DNA of 50,060 bases from Chrysochromulina tobinii (Eukaryota > Haptophyta > Prymnesiales > Chrysochromulinaceae), in NCBI GenBank assembly GCA_001275005.1, contig JWZX01003125.1, positions 1 to 50,060 on the forward strand, given 5' to 3'. This document shows, piece after piece, positions 27,354 to 36,100 of the stretch. Position 1 is the stretch's first letter, and each line of letters opens with the position of its first letter. Made by a program: the position numbers and the translations under genes. The notes under the pieces are model-generated. The model was not told the DNA's origin. It searched no databases and saw nothing but the letters and a program-made list of their open reading frames with translations.

Positions 27354-28628
27354 TCAAGTGTACATGGCAGAGGAGGGCAAGGGCGCGGTGCCTCGCACGC
27401 GTCCAAAGTCGGCAAACGCTCGAGCGCGGTCGTTGAGCGCGTCCTCGGCCGATGGGCGGTTGGACGGCGCTTTGGAAGGGAGCGGCGTGCGGCAGCACGG
27501 GCAGGTGTGCTGCTTCTTGAGCCATTGGCGCACACAGTCCTCATGGAAGAGATGATGACACGGCAATCGGACCGCCAATTCGTCCGCCATCATCTCCATC
27601 AGGCAGACGGCGCAGCTCGTGTGGTGATCGTGTGCACGCGCGAGACCGACGCACGCCTCGCCTGCCGCCGCCGCCGCCTCGAGCTCGTGCAGCAGCCGCG
27701 CGCCGTCAGCAGCCGAGACCATGAGCGAGGGCAACACGAGATCGCCACCCGCACCCGCCGTGTCCGACATGGTGAACGGCCACTTCTGACCCGCAGTCTG
27801 CACAACGCACGCCGCGGCGGCACCGGCAGCCTGCGCACGGCGCACCTTTTCGACAAACGAGCAGCCGCCGCGCCACATGACAACGAGCTTCCCGCGCAAT
27901 TCGGCGGCATTGGCAAAGGCGGTCGAGCCGTCACGGGGATCGGCGAGAGCTAGGACCCCACTCACGCCCGCCTCCCCCACGTCACCGATGGGCGTGCCGA
28001 AAGCTGAGCCCGTGCCCTTGACCTCGAGCAGCGGAGCGGGCGGCTCGGCAGGCGCGGGCGGTGCCGCTTCAGGTGGCGGCGGCGGTGGCGGCGGAGGCAG
28101 CGGAGGCGGCGGCGGCGGCGCTGACACTGCCGCGTCGTCACCCTCTGCATCCGCGGCTGCGGCCGCGACCGCACGGCGCTCGGCAGCCTCCGCGAGCAGC
28201 GCACGACGTGGCGCACCAATCGGATCCGCTGCGTCGGAACCGGCCTGGCCGCGGGTCACTCGGAGCGAGATGTACGGCTCGATCTTGTGGAGCGGCAGTG
28301 ACGCCAGGATCTCGTCATCAGCGGGCTTGCTGGCGCCGTCCGCGAGGGCTCCGAGCAGGTCGGTCGGCAAGATAGACATCAGAATTTGCTCAGCCTGGCG
28401 CTGCACCTCCTCATTGGCGGCGGCCGCCTCCGCGGCAGTTGGCAGCGACGTCGCAGTCCGAGAAACGGTCCTCCCGAGAGGACGCAGCGTGCCACCGCAC
28501 ATGGAGCAGCTCGCATCCGGAGCTGCAATCGGCATCTGCATGCCGCACTCCTGGCAGCGGAACATGGGGATGGAGCTGCCCGCGGCGGCCGCCCGCTGTG
28601 CGAAGTAGGCCGGACCGAAGTCTCCCAT
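27354..28628 (-). CDS. RING-H2 E3 ubiquitin ligase with PA domain and N-terminal zinc ribbon
   Basis: 424 residues. The N-terminal CQECG...CSMCGG is a zinc-ribbon-like pair (~24-45), as in RNF115/126-type E3s. A polyproline stretch follows, then a PA (protease-associated) domain at ~205-325 (ALADPRDGSTAFANAAELRG, then VVMWRGGCSFVEKVRRAQAA). The RING-H2 at ~338-380 is canonical: C-x2-C, HHLFHEDC, CPCC. PA-RING proteins are usually single-pass endomembrane proteins with signal peptide, PA, membrane segment and RING. Here I see neither signal peptide nor membrane segment, so a soluble protein is predicted. The ATG is the first of the frame. Confidence 0.82.
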   Translation of the reverse strand: MGDFGPAYFAQRAAAAGSSIPMFRCQECGMQMPIAAPDASCSMCGGTLRPLGRTVSRTATSLPTAAEAAAANEEVQRQAEQILMSILPTDLLGALADGASKPADDEILASLPLHKIEPYISLRVTRGQAGSDAADPIGAPRRALLAEAAERRAVAAAAADAEGDDAAVSAPPPPPPLPPPPPPPPPEAAPPAPAEPPAPLLEVKGTGSAFGTPIGDVGEAGVSGVLALADPRDGSTAFANAAELRGKLVVMWRGGCSFVEKVRRAQAAGAAAACVVQTAGQKWPFTMSDTAGAGGDLVLPSLMVSAADGARLLHELEAAAAAGEACVGLARAHDHHTSCAVCLMEMMADELAVRLPCHHLFHEDCVRQWLKKQHTCPCCRTPLPSKAPSNRPSAEDALNDRARAFADFGRVRGTAPLPSSAMYT

Positions 28629-28713
28629 TGGCTCGCGATCAAGGACGGCCGCGCTGACGTCGCGATTCGCTCCGGCGCCTCGAGCGCTCGCTGTGGCGAT
28701 GTGTTCACATTCA

Positions 28714-28781
28714 CAAGTTCAAGTTCGATAGGCTTCCGTTAGGTTGTCTGTTGTTTATGTAGTAACTTGAACTTGAACTTG
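28714..28781. repeat. 13-nt inverted repeat CAAGTTCAAGTTC
   Basis: CAAGTTCAAGTTC at 28714-28726 and its exact complement GAACTTGAACTTG at 28769-28781, inside a run of AACTTG hexamers (28764-28784). CACATTCACAA words also recur on both sides. Confidence 0.8.
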
Positions 28782-28865
28782 AACACATTCACAAACCACA
28801 TTCACACCAATTATGGGCGTTAACCAAAATAAGTTTGGGTCGAGTACCGGTACGGTATTTTTTGC

Positions 28866-29033
28866 CTGTTCACAGCCAATACTTCGACACCCAAGACACC
28901 GGACCGGCGTACATACGGATGCGGTTACCACTAGCTCGGGGACGACCCCCTGTTCACAGCCAATGGTTATAATTCGACACCCAAGACACCGGACCGGCGT
29001 ACATACGGATGCGGTTACCACTAGCTCGGGGCC
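28866..29033. repeat. 84-nt tandem repeat, two copies
   Basis: The unit starts CTGTTCACAGCCAAT and continues through CGACACCCAAGACACCGGAC to CCACTAGCTCGGG. Copies begin at 28866 and 28950, and a third partial copy (CCCCCTGTTCACA) begins at about 29033. The copies are nearly identical apart from a few bases after CCAAT. They lie ~110-270 nt upstream of the methyltransferase-like ATG. Confidence 0.85.
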
Positions 29034-29139
29034 CCCTGTTCACACTCCGCCTTCTCCTCCCAGTACAGTACCGTACAATTGTACAGTAATCTCTCTCTCG
29101 CTCGCATTTCGGCCCTTGCAAGCTCGCTCTCTGGAGAAG

Positions 29140-30060
29140 ATGTACTTCGACACCTTCATTTTACCAGCAGAGCCCACACGGCCTGTTGCAGAATGGAGTG
29201 CCCGCGCCATGAAAGCTTGGCCACCTTACTTCGGCGGCCGCCCGATCGTCACTGGGGAGACTGTCTTCGTACGCGGCACACGGTATGGCTCCGCACTCGC
29301 AACCGTCCTGGAGCCTGTTGTTGCAGCTGACGACGATGTGCTCGTACAACGTCGTGACGCTGCCGCACGCATCGAACGTATTCCAAAACGCCGATTGGAG
29401 CGTTGCTATGGACGATCTGGTCGGCCGGCTATATTGCTTTGTGAAGAGACCTCGTCATTTCGCAAGCTCGCCCGCTCGCAGACACAGCCCAGTGACGCAG
29501 CGTTTGAGATCGGCTGCTCGTTTGGTGCTTCGACCAAGCTGCTGGCGGCGCATGCCAAGTCGGTGTACGCCGTGGACATGGCGTCAGAGCCCCTCAAGCA
29601 GGCGGCAGCAAGCTGTGCAGGCATGAGCAATGTGCGATTTGCTAAGCTCGATGCATTGCTTGAACGCGAGCGGCTGCTCGACGCTGCCGCGGGTTCGGAC
29701 TCCCTGTTTGTCGATATCAATGGCAACCGAGCCGCCGCGACGGTGTCGGCACTCTTGCGCTTGCTGCTGTACGAGCGTGCTGCGACGGCCCGGCCGCGCG
29801 TGACTGTCGTCAAGTGCAGGGCTCTATGTCGGGCGGCTGAGTATTTTGAGGACACGACACGCACGGAGGGCATCACGATGAACGACGCCCCATCGAGCGA
29901 CCACGCTGGCACTGCCTTCACCTCGGGCGCTGGGAACGCACATGTGAACGGCGACGCACTCATGAGTAGGGGGGCTGCGTTCTGGCGAGGGATTTGGGAG
30001 GGCGCCGCTGCTGAGGTGGAATGGGAGACGCGAAACTTGCAGCGTGTGCGGCGGCCATGA
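29140..30060 (+). CDS. SAM-dependent methyltransferase-like protein
   Basis: 306 residues from the ATG of MYFDTFILPAEPT. The frame is open further upstream, but that part is the tandem repeat. The Rossmann start is clear: AAFEIGCSFGASTKLLAAHA (~121), then the acidic strand end YAVDMASEPLKQA, then NVRFAKLDAL and SLFVDINGNRA. Catalytic-class residues are not obvious. I recall similar anonymous methyltransferase-like proteins in protist genomes. The substrate is unknown. Confidence 0.6.
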   Translation: MYFDTFILPAEPTRPVAEWSARAMKAWPPYFGGRPIVTGETVFVRGTRYGSALATVLEPVVAADDDVLVQRRDAAARIERIPKRRLERCYGRSGRPAILLCEETSSFRKLARSQTQPSDAAFEIGCSFGASTKLLAAHAKSVYAVDMASEPLKQAAASCAGMSNVRFAKLDALLERERLLDAAAGSDSLFVDINGNRAAATVSALLRLLLYERAATARPRVTVVKCRALCRAAEYFEDTTRTEGITMNDAPSSDHAGTAFTSGAGNAHVNGDALMSRGAAFWRGIWEGAAAEVEWETRNLQRVRRP

Positions 30061-30492
30061 GCGGCCAGGCAGTGTCTCGCGGTCCTGCGCCATGTGGTAA
30101 GAGTAAAGGGTTCAGTGAGGGGCGTCCAGCTCTGCCATATTGTATGTGCACATGCACCAGCACTCAGCCAGACGTCGAGCGGAGTTTGCCGGCAGGGCCG
30201 GCCCGCGGGGGGAAGCGGGGGGACGCCGGGACCGCCGCCCCGGGATCATGGCTCAGAAGCGAAGCGGTACGGACGCAAATAGTCGTCGCCGTAACCGCCG
30301 AAAGCCCATGCGAAAGCCGTATCAATGTGTCGCCCCCCCTCGTGGTGCGAATACACGGCGGTGCGGATTTATGATTTAAATTCGCCGTTATATAGTGTTA
30401 AACATCATGACCCAAGGACCTGCGGGCTTGGGACTCTTTATTTGCCGTCCTCGGGGCGTCGGGGGGCGCGGGCGGTCCGGTCGTTGTGTCGT
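30061..30492. other. Intergenic region between convergent genes
   Basis: 430 nt. The first half is GC-rich with G runs (~30205-30245), the second AT-richer (~30370-30410). No gene was recognised. Confidence 0.4.
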
Positions 30493-31941
30493 TCACAAGT
30501 CAATATAGTCATCGCGTGCCGATCTGCGTGTCAACTCTTCGCTGGGCTGAACCGTGCTCTGGGACGATGCGTGTGCAACGCATCGTACTGTAGCGTAGGC
30601 AATCACGAGCCCTCCAAGGGCGAGTAGGATGCCTGCAGCTGCGGTACTAGCATTGAGATCATCCACCCCAGCGTAGACCACGTCAGGTGATGACGGCGAC
30701 GCCAACGGCTGCAGGAGGGCGTCTGCCCAAGTTGGCCTGATCTCTTCATCCTCGGGACAGGGACGCGGTGCAGAGACGGCATCGATCGAGGGCAGCAGGG
30801 GGCTGGGTGGGTGCGCCGGCCATACCAGGCCGTTGCATGCTTCGGCCACATGACGAAACCGGTGCTCATCGGCCACGTCGAGTGCAGCCGCCGCAAGCGG
30901 GCTGCGATCCCAAATACAGAGCCGATGGCTCGCACTCGGACCATCCGCCAACCCGTTCTTGGTGCCAAAATAGGTCCAGACCGCGAAGCCGAGTGCGTTC
31001 GCCAGACGGGCGGCGGCCATGCGAACAGAGGCAAGCCATAGCGCCCCTTGGATTGAATCTACTGCGCCCACGTCCAACCCAAATTCGCCCAAGTACACCC
31101 GAGCACTTGTGGCATTGGCCACTCTCTCGAACGCCTCGAACATGATTGCGCGCTTGCGCAGCAGGTCGCCCGGCTCACCGTTCGTCCAGTTCGGCGGCGC
31201 CCCGCCGGCACCTGGCGCAAGCGCGAGCACGAAGGGCCGTGGCTCGTAGTAATGAAAGGTGACGTGACATAAGTGATTGCAGCCGGGCGGCACTAGGCCG
31301 CTGCGCAAGTCGGCCAGTAGCCCATCGAGGCTGCTCACCGAAGGTGCATCCGAGCTGCGCTTTCCTTGTTTGCCCGTGAGTATCAGGTGGCGGTGGGGCT
31401 GTCTTGAGTGGACCTGAGCAACCCATCCAGCAACGATTTGGGGCCAGGGCGGACTGTCAGCCACGTGCCGCGGGCCATAGTTTGCTGGCTCGTTGACCAT
31501 CTCAAAAGCCACACGGTTGGTCGGGAACTCATGCTCCGGAAACTCGCGAAGAACGGCAGCCCAGATCCATCGCACGGATTCGCTGCTCACCTCCGCAAGG
31601 TGCCGCTGGTGAAACGGATTGAGGACAACGAGGAGCCCGGCGGCGAGCGCGTCACGTGCCGCTTGCTTCAGATTCGAGAATGCTCTCGGGGCGTTCGCAT
31701 CGGGTGCGTCACGGCCGCCTGCAATAATGACACGAACCGCCTCGTCTTCGTCTGTTGGCATATGACGCGTGCGTGCAGGGCACGTGCTCCAATCCATGAG
31801 CGGTTCAGCGACCCATCCACAGAGGCGTACGTGCTGGATACCTCGCTGTGCCAGTCCTTGCCAGTCGGAAGGTCCGAGCTGTGCGTATCTCACGTTGACG
31901 GGCGCAATGTTGACGCCAGGTCCGAGGACGAGGTCGTGCAT
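30493..31941 (-). CDS. Glycoside hydrolase family 5 (cellulase-fold), membrane-anchored
   Basis: 482 residues. The GH5 (beta/alpha)8 markers are visible: LGPGVNI at the start, an ARDALAAGLLVVLNPFHQ strand, the acid/base Glu in FEMVNEPAN (~151), HYYEPRPF, and the nucleophile Glu in YLGEFGLDVG (~286), with WTYFG after it. The C-terminus has one membrane segment (~434-456, AAAGILLALGGLVIAYATV) and a short polar tail. The catalytic domain would face outside the cell or the lumen, acting on a beta-glucan-type polymer. No signal peptide follows this ATG; the frame is open 24 codons upstream without an ATG, so a short 5' exon is possible. Confidence 0.82.
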   Translation of the reverse strand: MHDLVLGPGVNIAPVNVRYAQLGPSDWQGLAQRGIQHVRLCGWVAEPLMDWSTCPARTRHMPTDEDEAVRVIIAGGRDAPDANAPRAFSNLKQAARDALAAGLLVVLNPFHQRHLAEVSSESVRWIWAAVLREFPEHEFPTNRVAFEMVNEPANYGPRHVADSPPWPQIVAGWVAQVHSRQPHRHLILTGKQGKRSSDAPSVSSLDGLLADLRSGLVPPGCNHLCHVTFHYYEPRPFVLALAPGAGGAPPNWTNGEPGDLLRKRAIMFEAFERVANATSARVYLGEFGLDVGAVDSIQGALWLASVRMAAARLANALGFAVWTYFGTKNGLADGPSASHRLCIWDRSPLAAAALDVADEHRFRHVAEACNGLVWPAHPPSPLLPSIDAVSAPRPCPEDEEIRPTWADALLQPLASPSSPDVVYAGVDDLNASTAAAGILLALGGLVIAYATVRCVAHASSQSTVQPSEELTRRSARDDYIDL

Positions 31942-32085
31942 GTGAAGAGACGGCCCTCCATAACGGGGGGGGGCTTCAATTTCGTACAGAAAAGGAAATA
32001 TTCCTTTTGCTCAAACAACAAGGATCACACCGCCTCAGAGCTTCTCATACCGGTAGGGTTCTTTCGTGCGACACGCGAGAGTTGC
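31942..32085. promoter_or_regulatory. 144-nt divergent intergenic region
   Basis: Separates the GH5 ATG (minus) from the Q/Y/G-rich protein ATG (plus). It contains a run of nine G (31965-31973) and an AT-richer core (GGAAATATTCCTTTT). It probably carries both promoters, unless GH5 has an upstream exon in it. Confidence 0.4.
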
Positions 32086-32835
32086 ATGTTTCCCCCTCAA
32101 CAATATACGAGCGCGCGTGCGTCAATGCCTTACAACCCTACCATGACGGGGATGCCAGCGCCTAATCGTCGCACGCCCCCATCAAGTGGGCGAGCGCCCG
32201 CAGTGCTGGCGGATCAGCCTGCCACGCACCAACCCATGACCGTGAAAGTGCCGGCGGGCATGAGGGGGGGCGCCAATATGCGCATTGTCACTCCCTCAGG
32301 TGAAATGCAAGTGACGATCCCAGACGGTCTCAGTCCCGGCCAGACATTCACAATGCTCGTGCCAGCGGCACGCCCGGCGGTTGCACGCGTGGCCCAGGGG
32401 CAGTTGCCCGTCGTTCAGGGCCAGCTGCCTGTGGCACAGGGCCAGGTAATCCAATCCCAGCGTTCCCAGACCCCGTCGATCGCGCAGGCGATGCCTATGG
32501 GCCAACCGCCTATGGCTCAGCAAATGTATGGACAGCAGTATCAGCAGCCGCAGTACCAGCAGCCGCAGTACCAGCAGCCGCAGTATCAGCAAGCGCCCAT
32601 TTACGTGCAGCAGCAGCCGCAGGTCGTATACCAGCAGCAACCGAACGTGGTGGTCGTCGGCGGTGGCTACGGCTACGGGCCCTACGGCGGTGGCTACGGC
32701 TACGACAGCGGTGGGTTGGCCCTCGGCGTGGGCGCGGGGTTGGTGGGCGGCATGATGTTGGGATCCGCTCTTGACGGCGGCTTCGATGGGGGATACGGAT
32801 TTGACGGCGGCTTCGACGGAGGTGGGTGGGATTAA
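32086..32835 (+). CDS. Low-complexity Q/Y/G-rich protein with VPxGxxxG modules
   Basis: 249 residues from the ATG MFPPQQYTSARASM. The middle has a repeat-type module (VKVPAGMRGGANMRIVTPSG, then VTIPDGLSPGQTFTMLVPA) that I recall from many algal and protist proteins. It is followed by QGQLPV repeats, a QYQQPQYQQPQYQQ stretch and a Gly/Tyr-rich tail. The hydrophobic glycine segment GLALGVGAGLVGGMMLGSAL may enter a membrane, and the end is DGGFDGG repeats. No enzyme domain. The frame is open 5' of this ATG but there overlaps the opposite-strand GH5 gene, so the internal start is preferred. Confidence 0.6.
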   Translation: MFPPQQYTSARASMPYNPTMTGMPAPNRRTPPSSGRAPAVLADQPATHQPMTVKVPAGMRGGANMRIVTPSGEMQVTIPDGLSPGQTFTMLVPAARPAVARVAQGQLPVVQGQLPVAQGQVIQSQRSQTPSIAQAMPMGQPPMAQQMYGQQYQQPQYQQPQYQQPQYQQAPIYVQQQPQVVYQQQPNVVVVGGGYGYGPYGGGYGYDSGGLALGVGAGLVGGMMLGSALDGGFDGGYGFDGGFDGGGWD

Positions 32836-33155
32836 AGCGGCGCAGCACGCAGTGATCCGTGGACCGTGCTGTCTGTGTGCAGTGCCTGGCCCTGAGCTGT
32901 GCATCAGTTGGGCCTTAGTTGGGCCATCGATCGAATCGCATTGTAGGCGCAAGAGAGAAAATGCAGGTCCAGCTCCATGTGTTTAAGTGTTTTATTCAGC
33001 AGAGAGTCCACTACATCATGCCACACACCGCGCGTCCGGAGACCGCGGTGGGTCGATACAATTGTAACGGTATTCGGAGGGCCTTCACGCGTACAGGGAG
33101 GGCCTTCACAGTCACGCGTGAGAGTTCGCGTGAGGTCGCCACAACTGCCGCCTGC
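32836..33155. other. Intergenic region upstream of the large coiled-coil gene
   Basis: 320 nt with a short GGAGGGCCTTCAC duplication (~33076-33110). Presumed promoter and leader. The downstream frame is open back to 32919 but without an early ATG in good context. Confidence 0.4.
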
Positions 33156-36100
33156 ATGCCCCCGCCCTCGGCGACGCTCTTCGGCGCGCCACAAGGGCTG
33201 CATGCCTCACTCCCACGATCCAAAGCGGTCCACCGGAGCATCCCCTCGAGTGGTACAGGTAAACCATCCACTTCAGAACTCGGCGCGGACGTGGAAAGAA
33301 AGCCGGTTCCGCTGGCGAACCAGTGGCCCGGCGGCCGCGGACTGACGAATATGGAGCAGACTCTGAAAAGGGCCGAACAGGATCTGATGCAGAAACAGTC
33401 GGAAACTCCGCGTCCCGTGGTTGGCATGGTCGCGACAGCATATGGCGTGCAGCACTCGCTGCAGCTCGAGCAGAAGCTCGAGGTTCTGCAGCGCCAGGTG
33501 CACGGCGGGGCTCGCGGGATGCCGTCGGCCTGGCGGCGCGCGTCGGAGGTCGAGAGGAAGCTCAACGCGGCGCGTGAGACGGGCGCGGCGGCGCGGGTCC
33601 AGGTGGCCATGCTGCGCGGCGAGAGCAAGCGCAAGGGGCAACGCATCGCTCAGCTCCAGGCGCTAATCGACGATCTCGAAAAGGACAACCGGGCGCTCCG
33701 GGCGCGGCTGAGCGCCGAGGGTCAGGGCAGCATCGAGAAGCCGCTGCCCGGATTTGCGGCTACCGCGGTCGACACTTGCCTGAATGCGGCCGTGCGTGCG
33801 AGCGAGCGGCTGCTGGCGGCAGGGCTCGGTGACATTCGTCGGCCAGGTGTTGGCATGATGCCCAGGCGCCGCGACCTCAACGGTGGCGTCTTTTTCGCTG
33901 GCAACGACGCAGGCGGCGAGGTGGAGGATGAGGAGGGCGCGCGCGGCGCGGCGAGCCACGCGCCGCCCCTCGTCGGCAAACCGCCGGTCGCGGTTTGGTC
34001 TGCAGAGCTCTGGGTACGCTCTCTGCAGCTCGAGGAGCTGGTCGTGCCAGCGCTGCTCCGGCACGTGCATTCGGCCACGTCACTTGTACCGGCCGAGCTG
34101 CCCTTTTTGTGTGGGCTGGGCGCGCACACGAATGCGCATTCGGTCGTGCTCGCCCTGCTGCGCGAGGGCACCCTGCTTGAGAGGCTGGCCGACCGTTTGG
34201 CTGCCGGCGCAGTCAAGATGCACAATGAGCGCTCGCGTCTCTTCAGCCCTTCTCCTTTCCCTGCGTCATCGAGCACCCTCACGAGCGTGGCCATGGCGCT
34301 GCGCTCGGTGCACCCGCTGCGTCTTCATCGGCTCGCGCACACGCTTTCCGATCTCGCGCCGGCCCCGGCCACGCATGACCTGGCCACGCTAGAGGCGCTC
34401 TTCACACCCGCGCCCACAGATGAGCAGGTGGCACTGCATGCAATCCGAGAGGAGCACACAGCCGGTGCCGACGCAAAGCTGCGCTTCACAGCCGACGACC
34501 TGGCTGAGCCGACGTTCGCGCTCGCGGAGTACTGGTTTGTCGCGGATCCGATCAACGGCCTCAAGAGCGCAGGGCTCGTCGAGTGGCCGCCTTTCCACTC
34601 GCGCCGCGCCGCTGTGCCGGTGCCGAGCGAGCCGTATCACCCAACCACCCTATCGGCCGCGACGGCGCGAACGATTCCGCGCAAGGGCAAGACGTGGGCG
34701 CAGCTCAGCCCTGCGGTGCAGGAGGTCAACGCGCGGCTGGCTGAGCTCGGGCACGCGCCGCTCTCGTCCGCAGAGAGGATCGCCGCACGGCTGTTCACAG
34801 GGCCCATGGGTGTGAAGTACGATGCCCTCTTGAAGCATGCGACGCACCCGTCGGCGGACAATATGCGCCGCTGCGACGAGCTCTGCGCAGGCAACGGGTA
34901 CCGCGTGACGTTGGCGCTGCTGCATAGCACGCTCTCTCGCCTCGCCCTCCTTGGTCCGACTGGTACGCCTCTCTACCGCACCCTCACGTGCACCGAAGCG
35001 GCGGCGGTCTGGCGTGCGGCCGCGTCGAATGACACGTGTTCTGCAGGCGCGCTGGGCTGCGTCGTCGAGCGTTCGGCCGCGCTCGCAGTCGCCGACGTGG
35101 CGGCGCTGGCCATCGATGCGCTCGTCCATCGTGCAGGCGAGAAGACGGCAGATGCGCCTTGGCGGCGGGACGGCGAGGTGCCGGCCGACCCGTTGCGATC
35201 ACTCCTTGGGAAGCTTGAGCCTCTCCTCGTCGCATGCGGCGATGGCGGCGAGGCGAATGCTGCTGGTGGCAGGAGCGGCGGTGGCGGCAGTAGTTGCAGC
35301 GGCGGCAGCGGCGGCGGCGGCGGCGCGAGTGCCGCGTCGACGAGCGCCGCGACGAGCGCCGTGACGAGCGCCGTGGGCTCCGCCATTCTGCGCATCGAGA
35401 CGCCATCCAACCAGCCCATCGCCGCCTCGCTCATCTTCCTCTCGCAGCGTCCACTCCCCGAGTGCAACGAGGTTACACTTCTGCCCCTCACGCCACTCCG
35501 ACTCACGGCGGTACGGGCCGAGGCGTCAGTGCTGGTGCTCGTGGCGACAGCTGGCGTCGCGTACCGTCCGACTCGGAGGCCTACCGACGGTCACTCGATG
35601 CCACTGCCGCGTGTCGGCGGGAGCGGCACATCTGCTCTTGCGGCTTTTGGTTCCTGGCCTGGCGGCAGCGACACCGCCAGCGCGCCAACGATGGACCAAG
35701 CCGTCACGAGAGCGCTCGACGCCACGCGAGCCGCCGCCCCGCGGAGTCTGTTGCCGCCCAAGATAGAGCCGCCGCCGCCGCCCGTGGTCGCGCCGGCTGA
35801 GCCGGAGCCGCCGGGTGAGCTGCTCGAGGAGGCGAGCGCCGTCTTGGGCACGGCGTGGTGTGCGACGCGCACCGAGAATGCGGGCTGCTGCGTCTTTTGG
35901 TTCCACCTGCCCAGCCCGTCGGGCACCGTCGTGATGCGCTGGCGACCGGTCGGATCGAGTCGCTGGATGCGCCACGCGGCCTCCATCCAAGTGCTCCCAG
36001 GTGGCTGGTGGCGAACGGGCGAGTGGGACCATGCAGGTGACTCCACCTACGAACAGGGCTGCTGGGTGGGCGATCAGTGCGTCATGATGGGCATTCGAGG

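Larger units (their letters stand above)
28629..29139. other. Divergent intergenic region with repeats
   Basis: 511 nt between the RING start (minus) and the methyltransferase-like start (plus). Besides the two repeats listed separately, TACAGTACCGTACAATTGTACA at ~29061-29083 is a near-palindrome close to the presumed transcription start. Confidence 0.5.

Noticed and set aside
28813-29139. In-frame 5' extension of the methyltransferase-like gene
   Set aside because: It consists of the 84-nt tandem repeat and low-complexity sequence. The conserved-looking protein starts at 29140.
31408-32085. 5' half of the long plus-strand frame leading into the Q/Y/G-rich protein
   Set aside because: It lies antisense to the GH5 gene, whose catalytic motifs are clear. 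The internal ATG at 32086 is a better start.
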